Source: a virus. From it: DNA of 38,662 bases. The stretch covers positions 1 through 38,662 of the IMG/VR virus record IMGVR_UViG_3300007722_000045; one strand, given 5' to 3'. Each line of letters opens with the position of its first letter. The first letter of the stretch is position 1. This document shows positions 1 to 7,235 of this stretch, one piece after another. A program made the position numbers and the translations under genes. The notes under the pieces were generated by a model. It was given only the letters and a program-made list of their open reading frames with translations, was not told the DNA's origin and did not search any database.

Positions 1-56
1 ACTACTCTCGCCTGATCAAAACTTAAATGCTCTCTTAGATATGAAAGTTGTTTCAT
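1..56 (-). CDS. 5' end of next head gene, probably gp21 prohead protease (partial)
   Basis: An ATG on the minus strand at 56-54 opens a frame reading MKQLSYLREHLSFDQARV before the window ends. It is preceded by a purine-rich ribosome site (AGGAAAATAGG), and the frame has no stop in the part seen. It lies 13 bases downstream of the acidic prohead core gene. In T4 and its relatives the order portal, small prohead core proteins, gp21 protease is conserved, so gp21 is the expected product. The 18 residues visible carry no protease motif, so the assignment rests on synteny alone. Confidence 0.5.
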   Translation of the reverse strand, partial: MKQLSYLREHLSFDQARV

Positions 57-69
57 CCTATTTTCCTAA

Positions 70-942
70 TTATTGTGCTCGGTCTGCAGGAGATTTAGTA
101 TAAGCACCAGTTTCGCTAGTACCTTTTCTCTCTGCGCCATGACCTGCGGCAACTTTACTTAGGGTGTTACCTTGTGGCATTTTTGTTTTAGCGCTACCTG
201 TGATGTTCTTTTCAACACCTTTAGTATATTCGCCTTTAACATTACCAACTAGACCTTGACCGCCCTTGCCACCTGCTTCAGTAGACTTGCTACCTAAGAT
301 GTTGTGTGCAGTTGCGCCTGTTGTTGGCTTACCTTTAGCAGTACTTACTGGACTCTTACCATTGTCTGGTGAGTCTGTACGACCTTTTTTCTCAACTCCG
401 TGACCGTCGGAAACTTTTTCAACATATTCACGAACGCTTTCTTTAGCAAAAGGATTTTCTCCCTCGTCATCAGATTCTTCGTCGTCCATGTCATCCTCAC
501 CTTCTTCGTCGTCCATTTCCATGTCGTCGTGTTCTGGTTCGTTTTCTTCGCCTGCCATTAGTTGTTCAAACTCGGCTTTCAATTGTTCTAGTGCGTCTTC
601 TAAGTCAGCAATACGTTCTTCTTCAGAACCTTCGCCTTCGTCGCCTAAATCGCCGGCCATATCACTGTCCATGCCCATTGCATCATCGTCTTGGACATCA
701 GATACAAAGTCATCGCTAGCGTCGCCGCCGATTTCTAGGGTTGTTTCTTCTTCAATAGACTCTTCCATGTCGTCTTCATCGTCCATGGCTTCATCTTCTT
801 CATCGTCTTCTGCTTCTTCAGCAATCATATTTTCGTAAATTTCTCTACTCTTCTCTACAACGATTTCGTGGAATAATTCATTTGCCTTATCCATTTCCTC
901 GTTGACAAGAAGATCTAATAGTTCTTCAAACTTGTTAGACAT
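70..942 (-). CDS. Prohead core protein, gp67-like, with hyperacidic centre and basic C-terminus
   Basis: This 290-aa protein has three parts. Residues 1-40 are a helical segment (EELLDLLVNEEMDKANELFH) similar in pattern and position to the start of T4 gp67 (prohead core, about 80 aa, acidic tail). Residues about 41-165 are almost entirely D and E. Residues about 166-290 are Gly/Lys/Thr-rich and basic. The basic part contains two related units, one with GHGVEKKG and one with GHGAERKG, each followed by a KSP motif. T4 gp67 is also encoded just after the portal gene, so a capsid-scaffold role is likely, but this protein is more than three times longer. The start is well supported: AAAGGAG lies 8 bases upstream and a late-type TGTAAATA box lies further up. 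Family membership is inferred from composition and synteny. Confidence 0.6.
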   Translation of the reverse strand: MSNKFEELLDLLVNEEMDKANELFHEIVVEKSREIYENMIAEEAEDDEEDEAMDDEDDMEESIEEETTLEIGGDASDDFVSDVQDDDAMGMDSDMAGDLGDEGEGSEEERIADLEDALEQLKAEFEQLMAGEENEPEHDDMEMDDEEGEDDMDDEESDDEGENPFAKESVREYVEKVSDGHGVEKKGRTDSPDNGKSPVSTAKGKPTTGATAHNILGSKSTEAGGKGGQGLVGNVKGEYTKGVEKNITGSAKTKMPQGNTLSKVAAGHGAERKGTSETGAYTKSPADRAQ

Positions 943-1116
943 TGCGGGTTCTCCTTTAATTAGATTGGCAAGGCTGTCCTATATATTTACAACCAAGCGC
1001 TAATACTTATGCGAAACAGGCCAAAAACGGCTCGTTTTTGGTAAAAAAGAGATTATAGTGTGAATTTTTGACTAAAATATTTAATATTCTAATTCAAAAA
1101 GTTATATAGATAGTTA
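943..1116 (-). promoter_or_regulatory. Leader of the prohead core gene: late-type promoter and strong hairpin
   Basis: This 174-base gap contains, on the minus strand, TGTAAATA at 991-984 (7 of 8 matches to the T4 late box TATAAATA). It lies about 40 bases before the start codon and is followed by AAAGGAG. Upstream of it, 1021-1041 forms a 9-bp perfect stem (CCAAAAACG with CGTTTTTGG) around a 3-base loop. No U-run follows the hairpin on either strand, so it is not a standard terminator; it may be an RNA-stability or processing element. Confidence 0.5.
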
Positions 1117-1356
1117 TTATACCGCAGGTTCAACAGGTGTAGCGTACATGATTTTTACAAACTTAAGATGTTCTTTTTGTTCGGCTTCTCTTACATCTCC
1201 TGCTTTTCTTAAATCGCTTATCATCCTTAGTGTAAGTCTAGTTTTTCTAGTATCTTTAGATGTTATTACACTACTGTCATCTAATGGTTCATAGCGATCG
1301 TCAGAATCTAAATCTGCACTTTCTTTGTTAAAATAAATGAATTCGTTTAGTAGCAT
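1117..1356 (-). CDS. Small prohead-region protein of unknown function
   Basis: This 79-aa protein sits between the portal gene and the acidic prohead core gene, where T4 carries small prohead core genes (67/68). It has an N-terminal MLLNEFIYF segment, an acidic middle, and a basic helical C-terminal half (RLTLRMISDLRKAGDVREAE, then KEHLKFVKIMY). I recognise no domain. Its position suggests a minor scaffold or capsid-assembly role, which is inference. An AATAAATA sequence (1369-1362, minus) lies only 5 bases before the ATG, too close to serve as a late promoter with a normal leader. There is no strong ribosome site, so expression may depend on read-through from the portal gene. Confidence 0.6.
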   Translation of the reverse strand: MLLNEFIYFNKESADLDSDDRYEPLDDSSVITSKDTRKTRLTLRMISDLRKAGDVREAEQKEHLKFVKIMYATPVEPAV

Positions 1357-1374
1357 AATACTATTTATTCCAAA

Positions 1375-3051
1375 TTATTGTTGCGGCGGTAGTGTTTCTG
1401 CACCACCTAAATCTTCTGGAGGTATTTCTTCTGCTTGACTTAAATCTTCAGTATCTATATCCATTCCGCCTGCTGTAATGCCTGCACCACGCAGTTCAGC
1501 GGCTGCTGGTACTTGTTTAGCAGATAGACCATTTTCTTCTTTCCACATTTCCTCGTTCTCAGCCATTTCTTCTAATGAAAGACCTAAGAATCGTTTTAAT
1601 GCAAACCGTTTGCTAATAAAAGGAACTGCAATAACTGCGCTATAACTAGAAATTCTTGCAGTATCCATTTCTGTTTGACGGTATGAAGCAAAGTTTTGTG
1701 GTGGATTAAATTGTAATTCAAATATATTAGGATCAAAGTTAATGCCTTTATGCATTAAGTAATCTTTAAATTCAATATCAAAATTCTCGTTTAAGAGACT
1801 TTGGAGACGCTCGCAGTACTTGTTGAATCGTAATTCTTGAATGTATGCTGTTCCAACTCTACCATCATTGAACGAAGATCCTCCGTCGTCAGGCCCGGTC
1901 GGAAGATAACTGCTAGGTATGCGTAGAGCACGAAACAACTTATTAGTAAAATATCTAAGGTCATCAATTTCTCCTAAGTTAGTACCGCCTGGAAGAACTT
2001 CAACTTTAGAACCCCTACCTTCAGAAGTTTGTGGGAAAAAGTAATCTTCGTTGATACTTAACGGATTGTAACTAGCATCTACAACGCTTTGTCCTCCTCC
2101 AGTTACACTTGGGATGCGTCGTTGATTTACTTCGTTTTTCACACGCTCAACAAATCCCATTGCCAAGTGACTTGGCATATTACCTACATCAATATAAAAC
2201 ACTCTACGCTCTGGCGCACGTTGTATACGATAGATAATAATAGCGTCTTCAAGCAGTTCTTTCTGCTTGTAAACTTTAAAAATGCTTTCTAATAGACTAT
2301 TTCCAAACGGAAAATTATTGTCCATTCCCTCGCTCATTGACAAATGTACCACATGTTCTGCATCAATTGCCCATTGATTTTGATTTACACCAAATCTATT
2401 TCCAGTATTGGTAGGACTAGATCCTACCATATTTTTATTACCGCCGCCACTGTACGCAGTAGGAGTAGTAGCATTTGTAGCGTTAGCATTGATCTGAGTT
2501 GAGCTTAGATTCATAAAGTTCGGATTAATATCACGAACAACATATTGTTCAGGCTTTTTACCTTCGCTTTCGTTGACAATAATTTTATCAACTTTGCTAG
2601 GATCTACATGCATCCATGCTCGTGTTTCCGGGTCACAAATAAAAAAACAATCTCCGTATTTAAATGCACTACGTACAATTTTAAAAATTCTTTTTTGAAA
2701 CTTGTTTAATCGAGTCCATTGCTGCAATGATCGTTTAATAATTTTAACTTCTGTAGGAGTTGCCTGTTCTTTAAAGAAGATGTTAAATGGTGTAGAATTT
2801 TCGTCGTTAGTTTGAGAACAAAATTCTGCAAGAATATCTAGCGCAGCATTAACTTCGCTATCCATATCCATAGTATCGTATTGATTATATCTTTCAATAC
2901 GATTTGGATGTCCTGAATAGACATCCGGCAAGTATGAACTATAATTTGCTTTGCTTCCGGTAGGTCCGTATGCGGAGTCTGCACCGCTAATTGGACTTTT
3001 TGTGCCAGAAGCATTAACTGTAACGGGGGTGAAGTACTTTTTCCAAGACAT
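1375..3051 (-). CDS. gp20: Portal vertex protein gp20
   Basis: This 558-aa protein (T4 gp20 is 524 aa) is the dodecameric ring at the capsid vertex through which DNA is packaged and ejected. Several stretches are characteristic of T4-type portals: YDTMDMDSEVNAALDILAEF near residue 60, IYRIQRAPERRVFYIDVGN in the middle, and the segment EVLPGGTNLGEIDDLRYF followed by FRALRIPSSYLPTGP. The C-terminal tail is Pro/Glu/Gln-rich and probably disordered. The ATG lies 3 bases after the tape-measure stop codon. No good ribosome site is seen, so translational coupling is likely. The next gene begins 18 bases downstream, consistent with one head-gene transcript. Confidence 0.96.
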   Translation of the reverse strand: MSWKKYFTPVTVNASGTKSPISGADSAYGPTGSKANYSSYLPDVYSGHPNRIERYNQYDTMDMDSEVNAALDILAEFCSQTNDENSTPFNIFFKEQATPTEVKIIKRSLQQWTRLNKFQKRIFKIVRSAFKYGDCFFICDPETRAWMHVDPSKVDKIIVNESEGKKPEQYVVRDINPNFMNLSSTQINANATNATTPTAYSGGGNKNMVGSSPTNTGNRFGVNQNQWAIDAEHVVHLSMSEGMDNNFPFGNSLLESIFKVYKQKELLEDAIIIYRIQRAPERRVFYIDVGNMPSHLAMGFVERVKNEVNQRRIPSVTGGGQSVVDASYNPLSINEDYFFPQTSEGRGSKVEVLPGGTNLGEIDDLRYFTNKLFRALRIPSSYLPTGPDDGGSSFNDGRVGTAYIQELRFNKYCERLQSLLNENFDIEFKDYLMHKGINFDPNIFELQFNPPQNFASYRQTEMDTARISSYSAVIAVPFISKRFALKRFLGLSLEEMAENEEMWKEENGLSAKQVPAAAELRGAGITAGGMDIDTEDLSQAEEIPPEDLGGAETLPPQQ

Positions 3052-3054
3052 AAT

Positions 3055-5205
3055 TTAGACCGGATATAAATTTCCGGATAATCCTCTTAATGCATCAATG
3101 CTTCTGCGTCCTGTGTCTGCGGTGTCACGAACGTAAGATAACATTTCTGCTGTTTGCTTATTTAACGTTTGTAGTTCGCTAAGTAAATTTTTACCTACAA
3201 CATCAGGTTCGTTATTTTCTTTCGGTGCAAATAATTCTGCCAAAGAATTTTCAAACTTTTCAAAAGGATTTGCCTGTTGTGATTTCATTGTCTTTTGCAT
3301 TTCTGCTACTAGACCTGCTATATCTGGCTGCTGGAAATTTGTAGCACTAGGCATAGACATGTCTAATTGTACAGGAATAGTTCTACCATCTGGTAAAGGA
3401 ACTACTGCTTCTGTACCGTGTAGTATTGCATCAAATCCAGATCTTGGACCGCTTAACACCGCTCCGTTTGCCGCAGCCGGTGCTTGATTAGGTTGCATAA
3501 CAGTAGGGTCTTCTTGTGCTGCTTTACCAAATATACTAAATTTATCCCACACTGCTTGGAATACTTTTGATAAAATATCAGTAAGCCCGTCAGTGAGATC
3601 TTTAATTGCCTTGTCTCGAGTTGCAGGATTGATAAAACTTTTAATCCAATCTGTAATTTTTCTTAGTCCTGCTTCTACCTCAGGCAAAACTTTACCGGAC
3701 ATTCCTTTAAAGTCTTGTACTAAATCATTTGCAAACTTTGTTAAATCTTTAATAACAGGAAGCAATGCCATATAGACATCTCTTCCGAGATCTCTCATTG
3801 CTTTTTCTGATTCTGCTGCCGCGGCTGCTTCAGTTTTAGCACGGTCTTGTGCTTTTGTAACGTCGTTTTGCAGTTTTATTAAATCTTCTTGCGATTTTGC
3901 ACCTTGCTTTAATGCTCTATTATAGTTTGCCTGTGCAGTCATAATGGCTTCAGCAGTTGGTCCACTCATCATACTCATTGCACTAACTAATGTAGTTCCA
4001 AACTGTTTAATGTCTTTAAAAGATCCTGCCATAGCAGCAGCGCCTGAACGATTAACATCGTCTATTGTTTTACCGCTATTTTGTATGTCAGATGCTATTC
4101 GATCTATACCTTGAGCAGCATTGCCCATTGTTGCTCTAAATGTTTGCGATGCGTCTGTCATATCTGGCAAATTCATTAACTTTGCTTGCAAACTTTGTAC
4201 TGCACCTTTGCCGCCTACTGCCAGTGCTTGCGATAGGCCTGCCATTGCTTTCTTACGACCATCTTCATCTAATGTCTGCAGGTATGCTTCAAACGCTGCA
4301 TTTTGTTGGGCTTCTTGTAGGGCTTTTTCTTGTTCTTCTCTACTCTTACCAGTTATAGTAGCCAACATGTCGAGTTGTTTCATGTAGGATCCTGCTGCCT
4401 CTGATAACCCTTTAGTATTACGCATTTCGTCTGCTGTCCGTCCGCCAGTCATTTTAATGTAGTTGGCTAATCCGTTTGCAGTTTCTTCTGCCGATAATCC
4501 TAGTGCTCTCAATTGTTCTCCCATAGGAGAATTTCTTAAATCTTTTGCTAATCTTACGAAATTCTTTGAACCGTCTTCTGCTCCTGCACCCATACTAGCC
4601 AATGCAACAGAATTGTTTGATAAAACAGTTCCAAATTGTTCAAGTGTAAGTCCTAGCGATAATGCTTCAACTCTAATAGTAGTCAGTGAGCCACCAAAGT
4701 TAACACCTGCTTTAGTAAGTTGTCTGTAGGTTTCTAATTCTGCTTCCTGTAACTGCAATAACTTTTGAAATGCGCCTGCAACTAGACCAATACCAAGTGG
4801 CAAATCTTTAAACGCACCTGCTAGATCGCTGGCAGCACCTGCTCCGTCAACTAATGAACCGGCTAAGTTTGTTAGATTACCTGCTGTTTTAAATGCACTG
4901 GCTGCAACATCTCCTACAACAGTTCCTAAAAATTGTGCTCCTTTACCAAGACCGTAGAACAAAGGATTAAGTTTAAGTAAGGAGCCTGCACTTAATGATG
5001 AGTTCTTACCCAGGGCAGTAACTGCTTGTTCTGCTTGTTCAACTGCTCTAGCATCCATTCCTGCCTTTTCAGCAAGTTTGGCCAACTTCTTCATTTCTTT
5101 AACGGAACCAGCAGATGCTAGCAGCAAAGCCTTTAGGGTTGTTTCCGTAGCCGCATTGTTTAATTCGACTTCGTTGTCACCTATTCTACCAGTTACGTCT
5201 GCCAT
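3055..5205 (-). CDS. Tail tape measure protein (gp29-like role)
   Basis: This 716-aa protein is largely helical and rich in Ala, Gly, Lys and Gln. Gly/Ala-rich hydrophobic segments lie at about residues 75-150, and a long coiled-coil region (ANYNRALKQGAKSQEDLIKL and onward) falls in the middle. Near residues 585-615 it has a motif common at the C-terminal side of tape measures, GPRSGFDAILHGTEAVVPLP. Tape measures set tail length and line the tube before DNA ejection. At about 1.5 angstrom per helical residue, 716 aa would span roughly 107 nm, close to a T4-size tail; this is a family rule, not a measurement. It may correspond to T4 gp29, but no specific gp29 sequence motif was recognised. It is divergent from the gp26-like gene across a 76-base gap with facing late-type promoters. 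Confidence 0.75.
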   Translation of the reverse strand: MADVTGRIGDNEVELNNAATETTLKALLLASAGSVKEMKKLAKLAEKAGMDARAVEQAEQAVTALGKNSSLSAGSLLKLNPLFYGLGKGAQFLGTVVGDVAASAFKTAGNLTNLAGSLVDGAGAASDLAGAFKDLPLGIGLVAGAFQKLLQLQEAELETYRQLTKAGVNFGGSLTTIRVEALSLGLTLEQFGTVLSNNSVALASMGAGAEDGSKNFVRLAKDLRNSPMGEQLRALGLSAEETANGLANYIKMTGGRTADEMRNTKGLSEAAGSYMKQLDMLATITGKSREEQEKALQEAQQNAAFEAYLQTLDEDGRKKAMAGLSQALAVGGKGAVQSLQAKLMNLPDMTDASQTFRATMGNAAQGIDRIASDIQNSGKTIDDVNRSGAAAMAGSFKDIKQFGTTLVSAMSMMSGPTAEAIMTAQANYNRALKQGAKSQEDLIKLQNDVTKAQDRAKTEAAAAAESEKAMRDLGRDVYMALLPVIKDLTKFANDLVQDFKGMSGKVLPEVEAGLRKITDWIKSFINPATRDKAIKDLTDGLTDILSKVFQAVWDKFSIFGKAAQEDPTVMQPNQAPAAANGAVLSGPRSGFDAILHGTEAVVPLPDGRTIPVQLDMSMPSATNFQQPDIAGLVAEMQKTMKSQQANPFEKFENSLAELFAPKENNEPDVVGKNLLSELQTLNKQTAEMLSYVRDTADTGRRSIDALRGLSGNLYPV

Positions 5206-5231
5206 AGTTAAAATCCCAAGTTCTATGCGTA

Positions 5232-5239
5232 TATAAATA
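5232..5239 (+). promoter_or_regulatory. T4-type late promoter (perfect TATAAATA) for the gp26-like gene
   Basis: The 8-base box TATAAATA matches the T4 late consensus exactly and lies 43 bases before the ATG at 5282. Transcription would start near 5245, so the RNA begins at the stem-loop at 5244-5260. GGAG at 5269-5272 serves as ribosome site. Confidence 0.75.
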
Positions 5240-5243
5240 ATAC

Positions 5244-5260
5244 ACTGAGTTATACTCAGT
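5244..5260. repeat. Perfect palindrome between facing late promoters
   Basis: ACTGAGT (5244-5250) and ACTCAGT (5254-5260) form a 7-bp perfect stem around TAT. A plus-strand TATAAATA lies on its left and a minus-strand GATAAATA (5268-5261) on its right. Each predicted transcript would start at or inside the palindrome. It could be a 5' stabilising hairpin or an operator. Confidence 0.6.
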
Positions 5261-5268
5261 TATTTATC
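5261..5268 (-). promoter_or_regulatory. Late-type promoter (GATAAATA) for the tape measure gene
   Basis: On the minus strand the box reads GATAAATA, 7 of 8 matches to TATAAATA, 55 bases upstream of the tape-measure ATG at 5205. It faces the plus-strand box across the palindrome. Support is position plus similarity; the first-base mismatch lowers confidence. Confidence 0.45.
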
Positions 5269-5281
5269 GGAGAATATAAAC

Positions 5282-6148
5282 ATGGTTCCACAGCAGACTA
5301 ATAGTCAAAACCCATTAATGAATCTTATGAGACAACCTAAGATTTACATTCGCTTACCTAGCGGAGGACAATATTGGGATGCCGGATCTATTGATGTTTC
5401 TGAAAATGGAGAGTTTCCTGTATTTTCAATGACTGCGCAAGACGAACTTGCACTGAAAATTCCAGATGCATTAATGAATGGACAGGCAGTTGTGGATGTT
5501 ATTCAGCACTGTATGCCTAATATTAAAAATGCATGGGCATGTCCTAACTTGGATTTAGATGTTATCTTAATTGCTATTCGTATTGCTACATATGGCGAAA
5601 AGATGAATGTACCGTTAGTGATTAAAGAGTTTGAAGCAGATTATTCTTTAGATTTACGAGTGTTATTAGATCAATTAAATGCTCAAATTACTTGGGATCC
5701 CGTTGTGCCTATCAATGATGATCTTACACTTTATGTAAAGCCTATTAACTATCGTGTAATGAGTGCTAGTGCTGTACAGACTTTTGAAACACAGAAATTA
5801 ATTCAACTTGCTGCTGACGATAGTATTCCTGATGATCAAAAGTTAGAAACATTTAAAAACAGTTTTGCTAAATTAAATCAATTGACTGTGGGAATTATCA
5901 ATAATTCTGTTTACCAAGTAGATTCTGCTGCCGGCCAAGTTACTAATCAACAACACATTCAAGAGTTTATGAACAATGTTGACAAGGCTACCTTCAGTAA
6001 AGTAAAAGACCATATTGATGCCTTGAGAGAAATCAACACTATTAAACCATTGACTATACCTGTTAACGATGAAATTCGAGCACAAGGTGTTGACACAGAC
6101 ACTATTGAATATCCAATCAGTTTCGATCCTTCAAATTTTTTCGAATAA
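5282..6148 (+). CDS. gp26: Baseplate hub assembly protein, gp26-like
   Basis: This 288-aa protein (T4 gp26 is 208 aa) has the layout of the T4-type baseplate hub subunit/chaperone family. It starts with a Pro/Gln-rich arm, then IYIRLPSGGQYWDAGSI, then FPVFSMTAQDELALKIPDAL and an NLDLDVILIAIRIATYG helix. A helical C-terminal half follows. In T4 gp26 takes part in building the central hub. The predicted cytosolic, soluble sequence fits an assembly role. Its own perfect late promoter and GGAG ribosome site precede it. The following small gene begins 5 bases after its stop, as genes 26 and 51 adjoin in T4. Confidence 0.8.
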   Translation: MVPQQTNSQNPLMNLMRQPKIYIRLPSGGQYWDAGSIDVSENGEFPVFSMTAQDELALKIPDALMNGQAVVDVIQHCMPNIKNAWACPNLDLDVILIAIRIATYGEKMNVPLVIKEFEADYSLDLRVLLDQLNAQITWDPVVPINDDLTLYVKPINYRVMSASAVQTFETQKLIQLAADDSIPDDQKLETFKNSFAKLNQLTVGIINNSVYQVDSAAGQVTNQQHIQEFMNNVDKATFSKVKDHIDALREINTIKPLTIPVNDEIRAQGVDTDTIEYPISFDPSNFFE

Positions 6149-6153
6149 GGCTT

Positions 6154-6372
6154 TTGTCTCTCAGTTTGGAAGAGATTGACGAACTGAGTAGGAAAATGGA
6201 AAAAGAGACAAAAGCCTTAAAAGACAATCTATTCAGGCTTTGTTGGTATATGAGGGGCGGTATGACTATATCCGAAGCATACAATCTAGCACCTGATGAT
6301 TTAGAAGTCCTTAACATCATCATTAAGGACAATATGGAAACTACTAAGAAAAGCGGATTGCCGTTCTTTTAA
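6154..6372 (+). CDS. Small tail/hub assembly protein downstream of gp26 (gp51-like position)
   Basis: This protein of about 72 aa has an acidic helical N-terminus (LEEIDELSRKMEKETKALKD), a central LCWYMRGGMTISEAYNL, and a short end KKSGLPFF. It looks like a conserved small protein that follows gp26 in marine T4-like phages; that impression is from memory. Position matches T4 gene 51 (hub assembly), but T4 gp51 is much longer, so orthology is doubtful. No ATG exists before codon 15. The start is probably TTG at 6154, or TTG at 6166, because the ATG at 6196 would cut off the helical N-terminus. AAGG overlaps the end of gp26. Its stop codon overlaps the stop of the convergent gene. Confidence 0.65.
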   Translation: MSLSLEEIDELSRKMEKETKALKDNLFRLCWYMRGGMTISEAYNLAPDDLEVLNIIIKDNMETTKKSGLPFF

Positions 6373-6884
6373 ACTGCTTTGCCGCCACGCACTACTTTAG
6401 GCTTTGCTGCCGGCGTTCCGGGAGGAGCCATTTTACTAACAGTCTTCTTAACTGGTGCTGCTTGATTTGTAATACCTAAGTCTTGTGCAAGGATAGCAAG
6501 AATTCTTTGCTTGCTTTTTTTATCTAATTTGGCAACTAAATCTTTTGTTTGTCTATAATTTGAAACTGCTGCAAGTTGTTGTGTAGATTGTCCCATTGCT
6601 GGGTTAACTTTATTTGTTGCAGTAGTTGGGTTACCTGCTACTGCTGATTTGCCTGCATTATAACCCTGCTTTGCTGCCTTGCCCATACCAGCAATACCAC
6701 CTGCTACTGCGCCAGCACCTTTGGCAACACCGCCTACTACTCCAGGAACACCCATTGCAGCACCTTTGGCTACCTGACCTATGCCTTTGGCAACTCCTTT
6801 GATACCTGCTTTAGCAGCATCCCATCCAGGACCTTCATTTAATTCTCGAATAGCAGATTCGGATAATATTTGATCTATACGCAT
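6369..6884 (-). CDS. Gly/Ala/Lys-rich protein with a capsid-targeting-like N-terminus; possible internal (ejected) protein
   Basis: This 171-aa protein begins MRIDQILSESAIRELNEGPG. Residues about 20-75 are a run of GxxxG-type repeats rich in Gly, Ala, Val and Lys, with almost no acidic residues. A basic helix (TKDLVAKLDKKSKQRILAIL) and a Pro/Lys-rich basic tail follow. The N-terminus holds two matches to the T4 prohead protease consensus (L/I)-x-E before A/G/S: LSE-S and LNE-G. It also parallels the short targeting peptide of T4 internal proteins. The start at 6884 is preferred over the upstream in-frame ATG at 6911, because that ATG lies at the expected transcription start of the TATAAATA box and has no ribosome site. 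AAGGA sits 10 bases before 6884. The function is inferred. Confidence 0.6.
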   Translation of the reverse strand: MRIDQILSESAIRELNEGPGWDAAKAGIKGVAKGIGQVAKGAAMGVPGVVGGVAKGAGAVAGGIAGMGKAAKQGYNAGKSAVAGNPTTATNKVNPAMGQSTQQLAAVSNYRQTKDLVAKLDKKSKQRILAILAQDLGITNQAAPVKKTVSKMAPPGTPAAKPKVVRGGKAV

Positions 6885-6914
6885 GATGTTTGTTTCCTTA
6901 ATAGCGAACATGAT

Positions 6915-6922
6915 TATTTATA
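6915..6922 (-). promoter_or_regulatory. T4-type late promoter (perfect TATAAATA) for the Gly/Ala-rich gene
   Basis: The minus strand reads TATAAATA from 6922 to 6915, followed by AT. The expected transcription start is near 6909, giving a leader of about 25 bases with an AAGGA ribosome site and the ATG at 6884. Confidence 0.75.
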
Positions 6923-6928
6923 TTAATA

Positions 6929-6947
6929 AGATGTACTGCGTACATCT
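6929..6947 (-). terminator. Strong hairpin, possible minus-strand terminator before the late promoter
   Basis: AGATGTAC (6929-6936) pairs perfectly with GTACATCT (6940-6947) around a 3-base loop. On the minus strand the stem is followed by TATTAATAT, which is only weakly U-rich. It then runs into the late promoter of the next gene. It could end the transcript coming from the gp47-SegE operon or insulate the promoter. Confidence 0.35.
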
Positions 6948-6971
6948 GTTCTTTGCTATCGCTCGAACTGT

Positions 6972-6979
6972 TATAAATG
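6972..6979 (+). promoter_or_regulatory. Possible plus-strand late promoter (TATAAATG)
   Basis: TATAAATG is 7 of 8 matches to the late box, pointing into the noncoding region with no gene ahead. The expected start near 6985 lies just before the 13-bp stem at 6995-7039. It is a candidate start for a noncoding transcript. Confidence 0.35.
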
Positions 6980-7204
6980 AAGTAATAATGATATGCGAAG
7001 CACTTAAACTATTATCTAGATTAAGTGGTCACACTTCGCCCGCACAGGGCAAAGAAAAAAATCTGCATTATCTGAGTAGCGCAGCCACATAGTGTTAAAA
7101 CTACAAAGTATTTCTACTTAACACAGGCGGTTGTCCGATACCTGCTCGTCTTGTCTTATTACAACGGCATGTTATGCATTAAACACTATCTTATTGCACA
7201 ACAC

Positions 7205-7235
7205 TGTAGGCGTTTGTTAAACCCTACATCTTTTT
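7205..7235 (+). terminator. Rho-independent-like terminator, plus strand
   Basis: TGTAGG (7205-7210) pairs with CCTACA (7223-7228), and GTTT (7212-7215) pairs with AAAC (7219-7222). This gives a 10-bp stem with one bulged C and a 3-base loop. TCTTTTT follows directly on the plus strand. No plus-strand gene precedes it, so it would end a noncoding RNA. Confidence 0.45.

Noticed and set aside
488-838. Plus-strand Ser-rich frame of 116 codons
   Set aside because: It is the antisense shadow of the D/E-rich stretch of the prohead core gene (GAA/GAC codons read as TTC/TCG/TCC).
1021-1041. 9-bp perfect hairpin as a transcription terminator
   Set aside because: The T-run on the minus strand lies before the stem and an A-run follows it on the plus strand, so neither orientation gives a standard terminator.
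1362-1369. AATAAATA as a late promoter for the 79-aa gene
   Set aside because: The box ends 5 bases before the ATG, so the transcript would begin at the start codon without a leader; AT-rich chance match is likelier.
6883-7092. 69-codon plus-strand frame at the edge of the noncoding island
   Set aside because: It starts antisense to the Gly/Ala-rich gene, has no ribosome site, has atypical composition, and runs through several strong inverted repeats.
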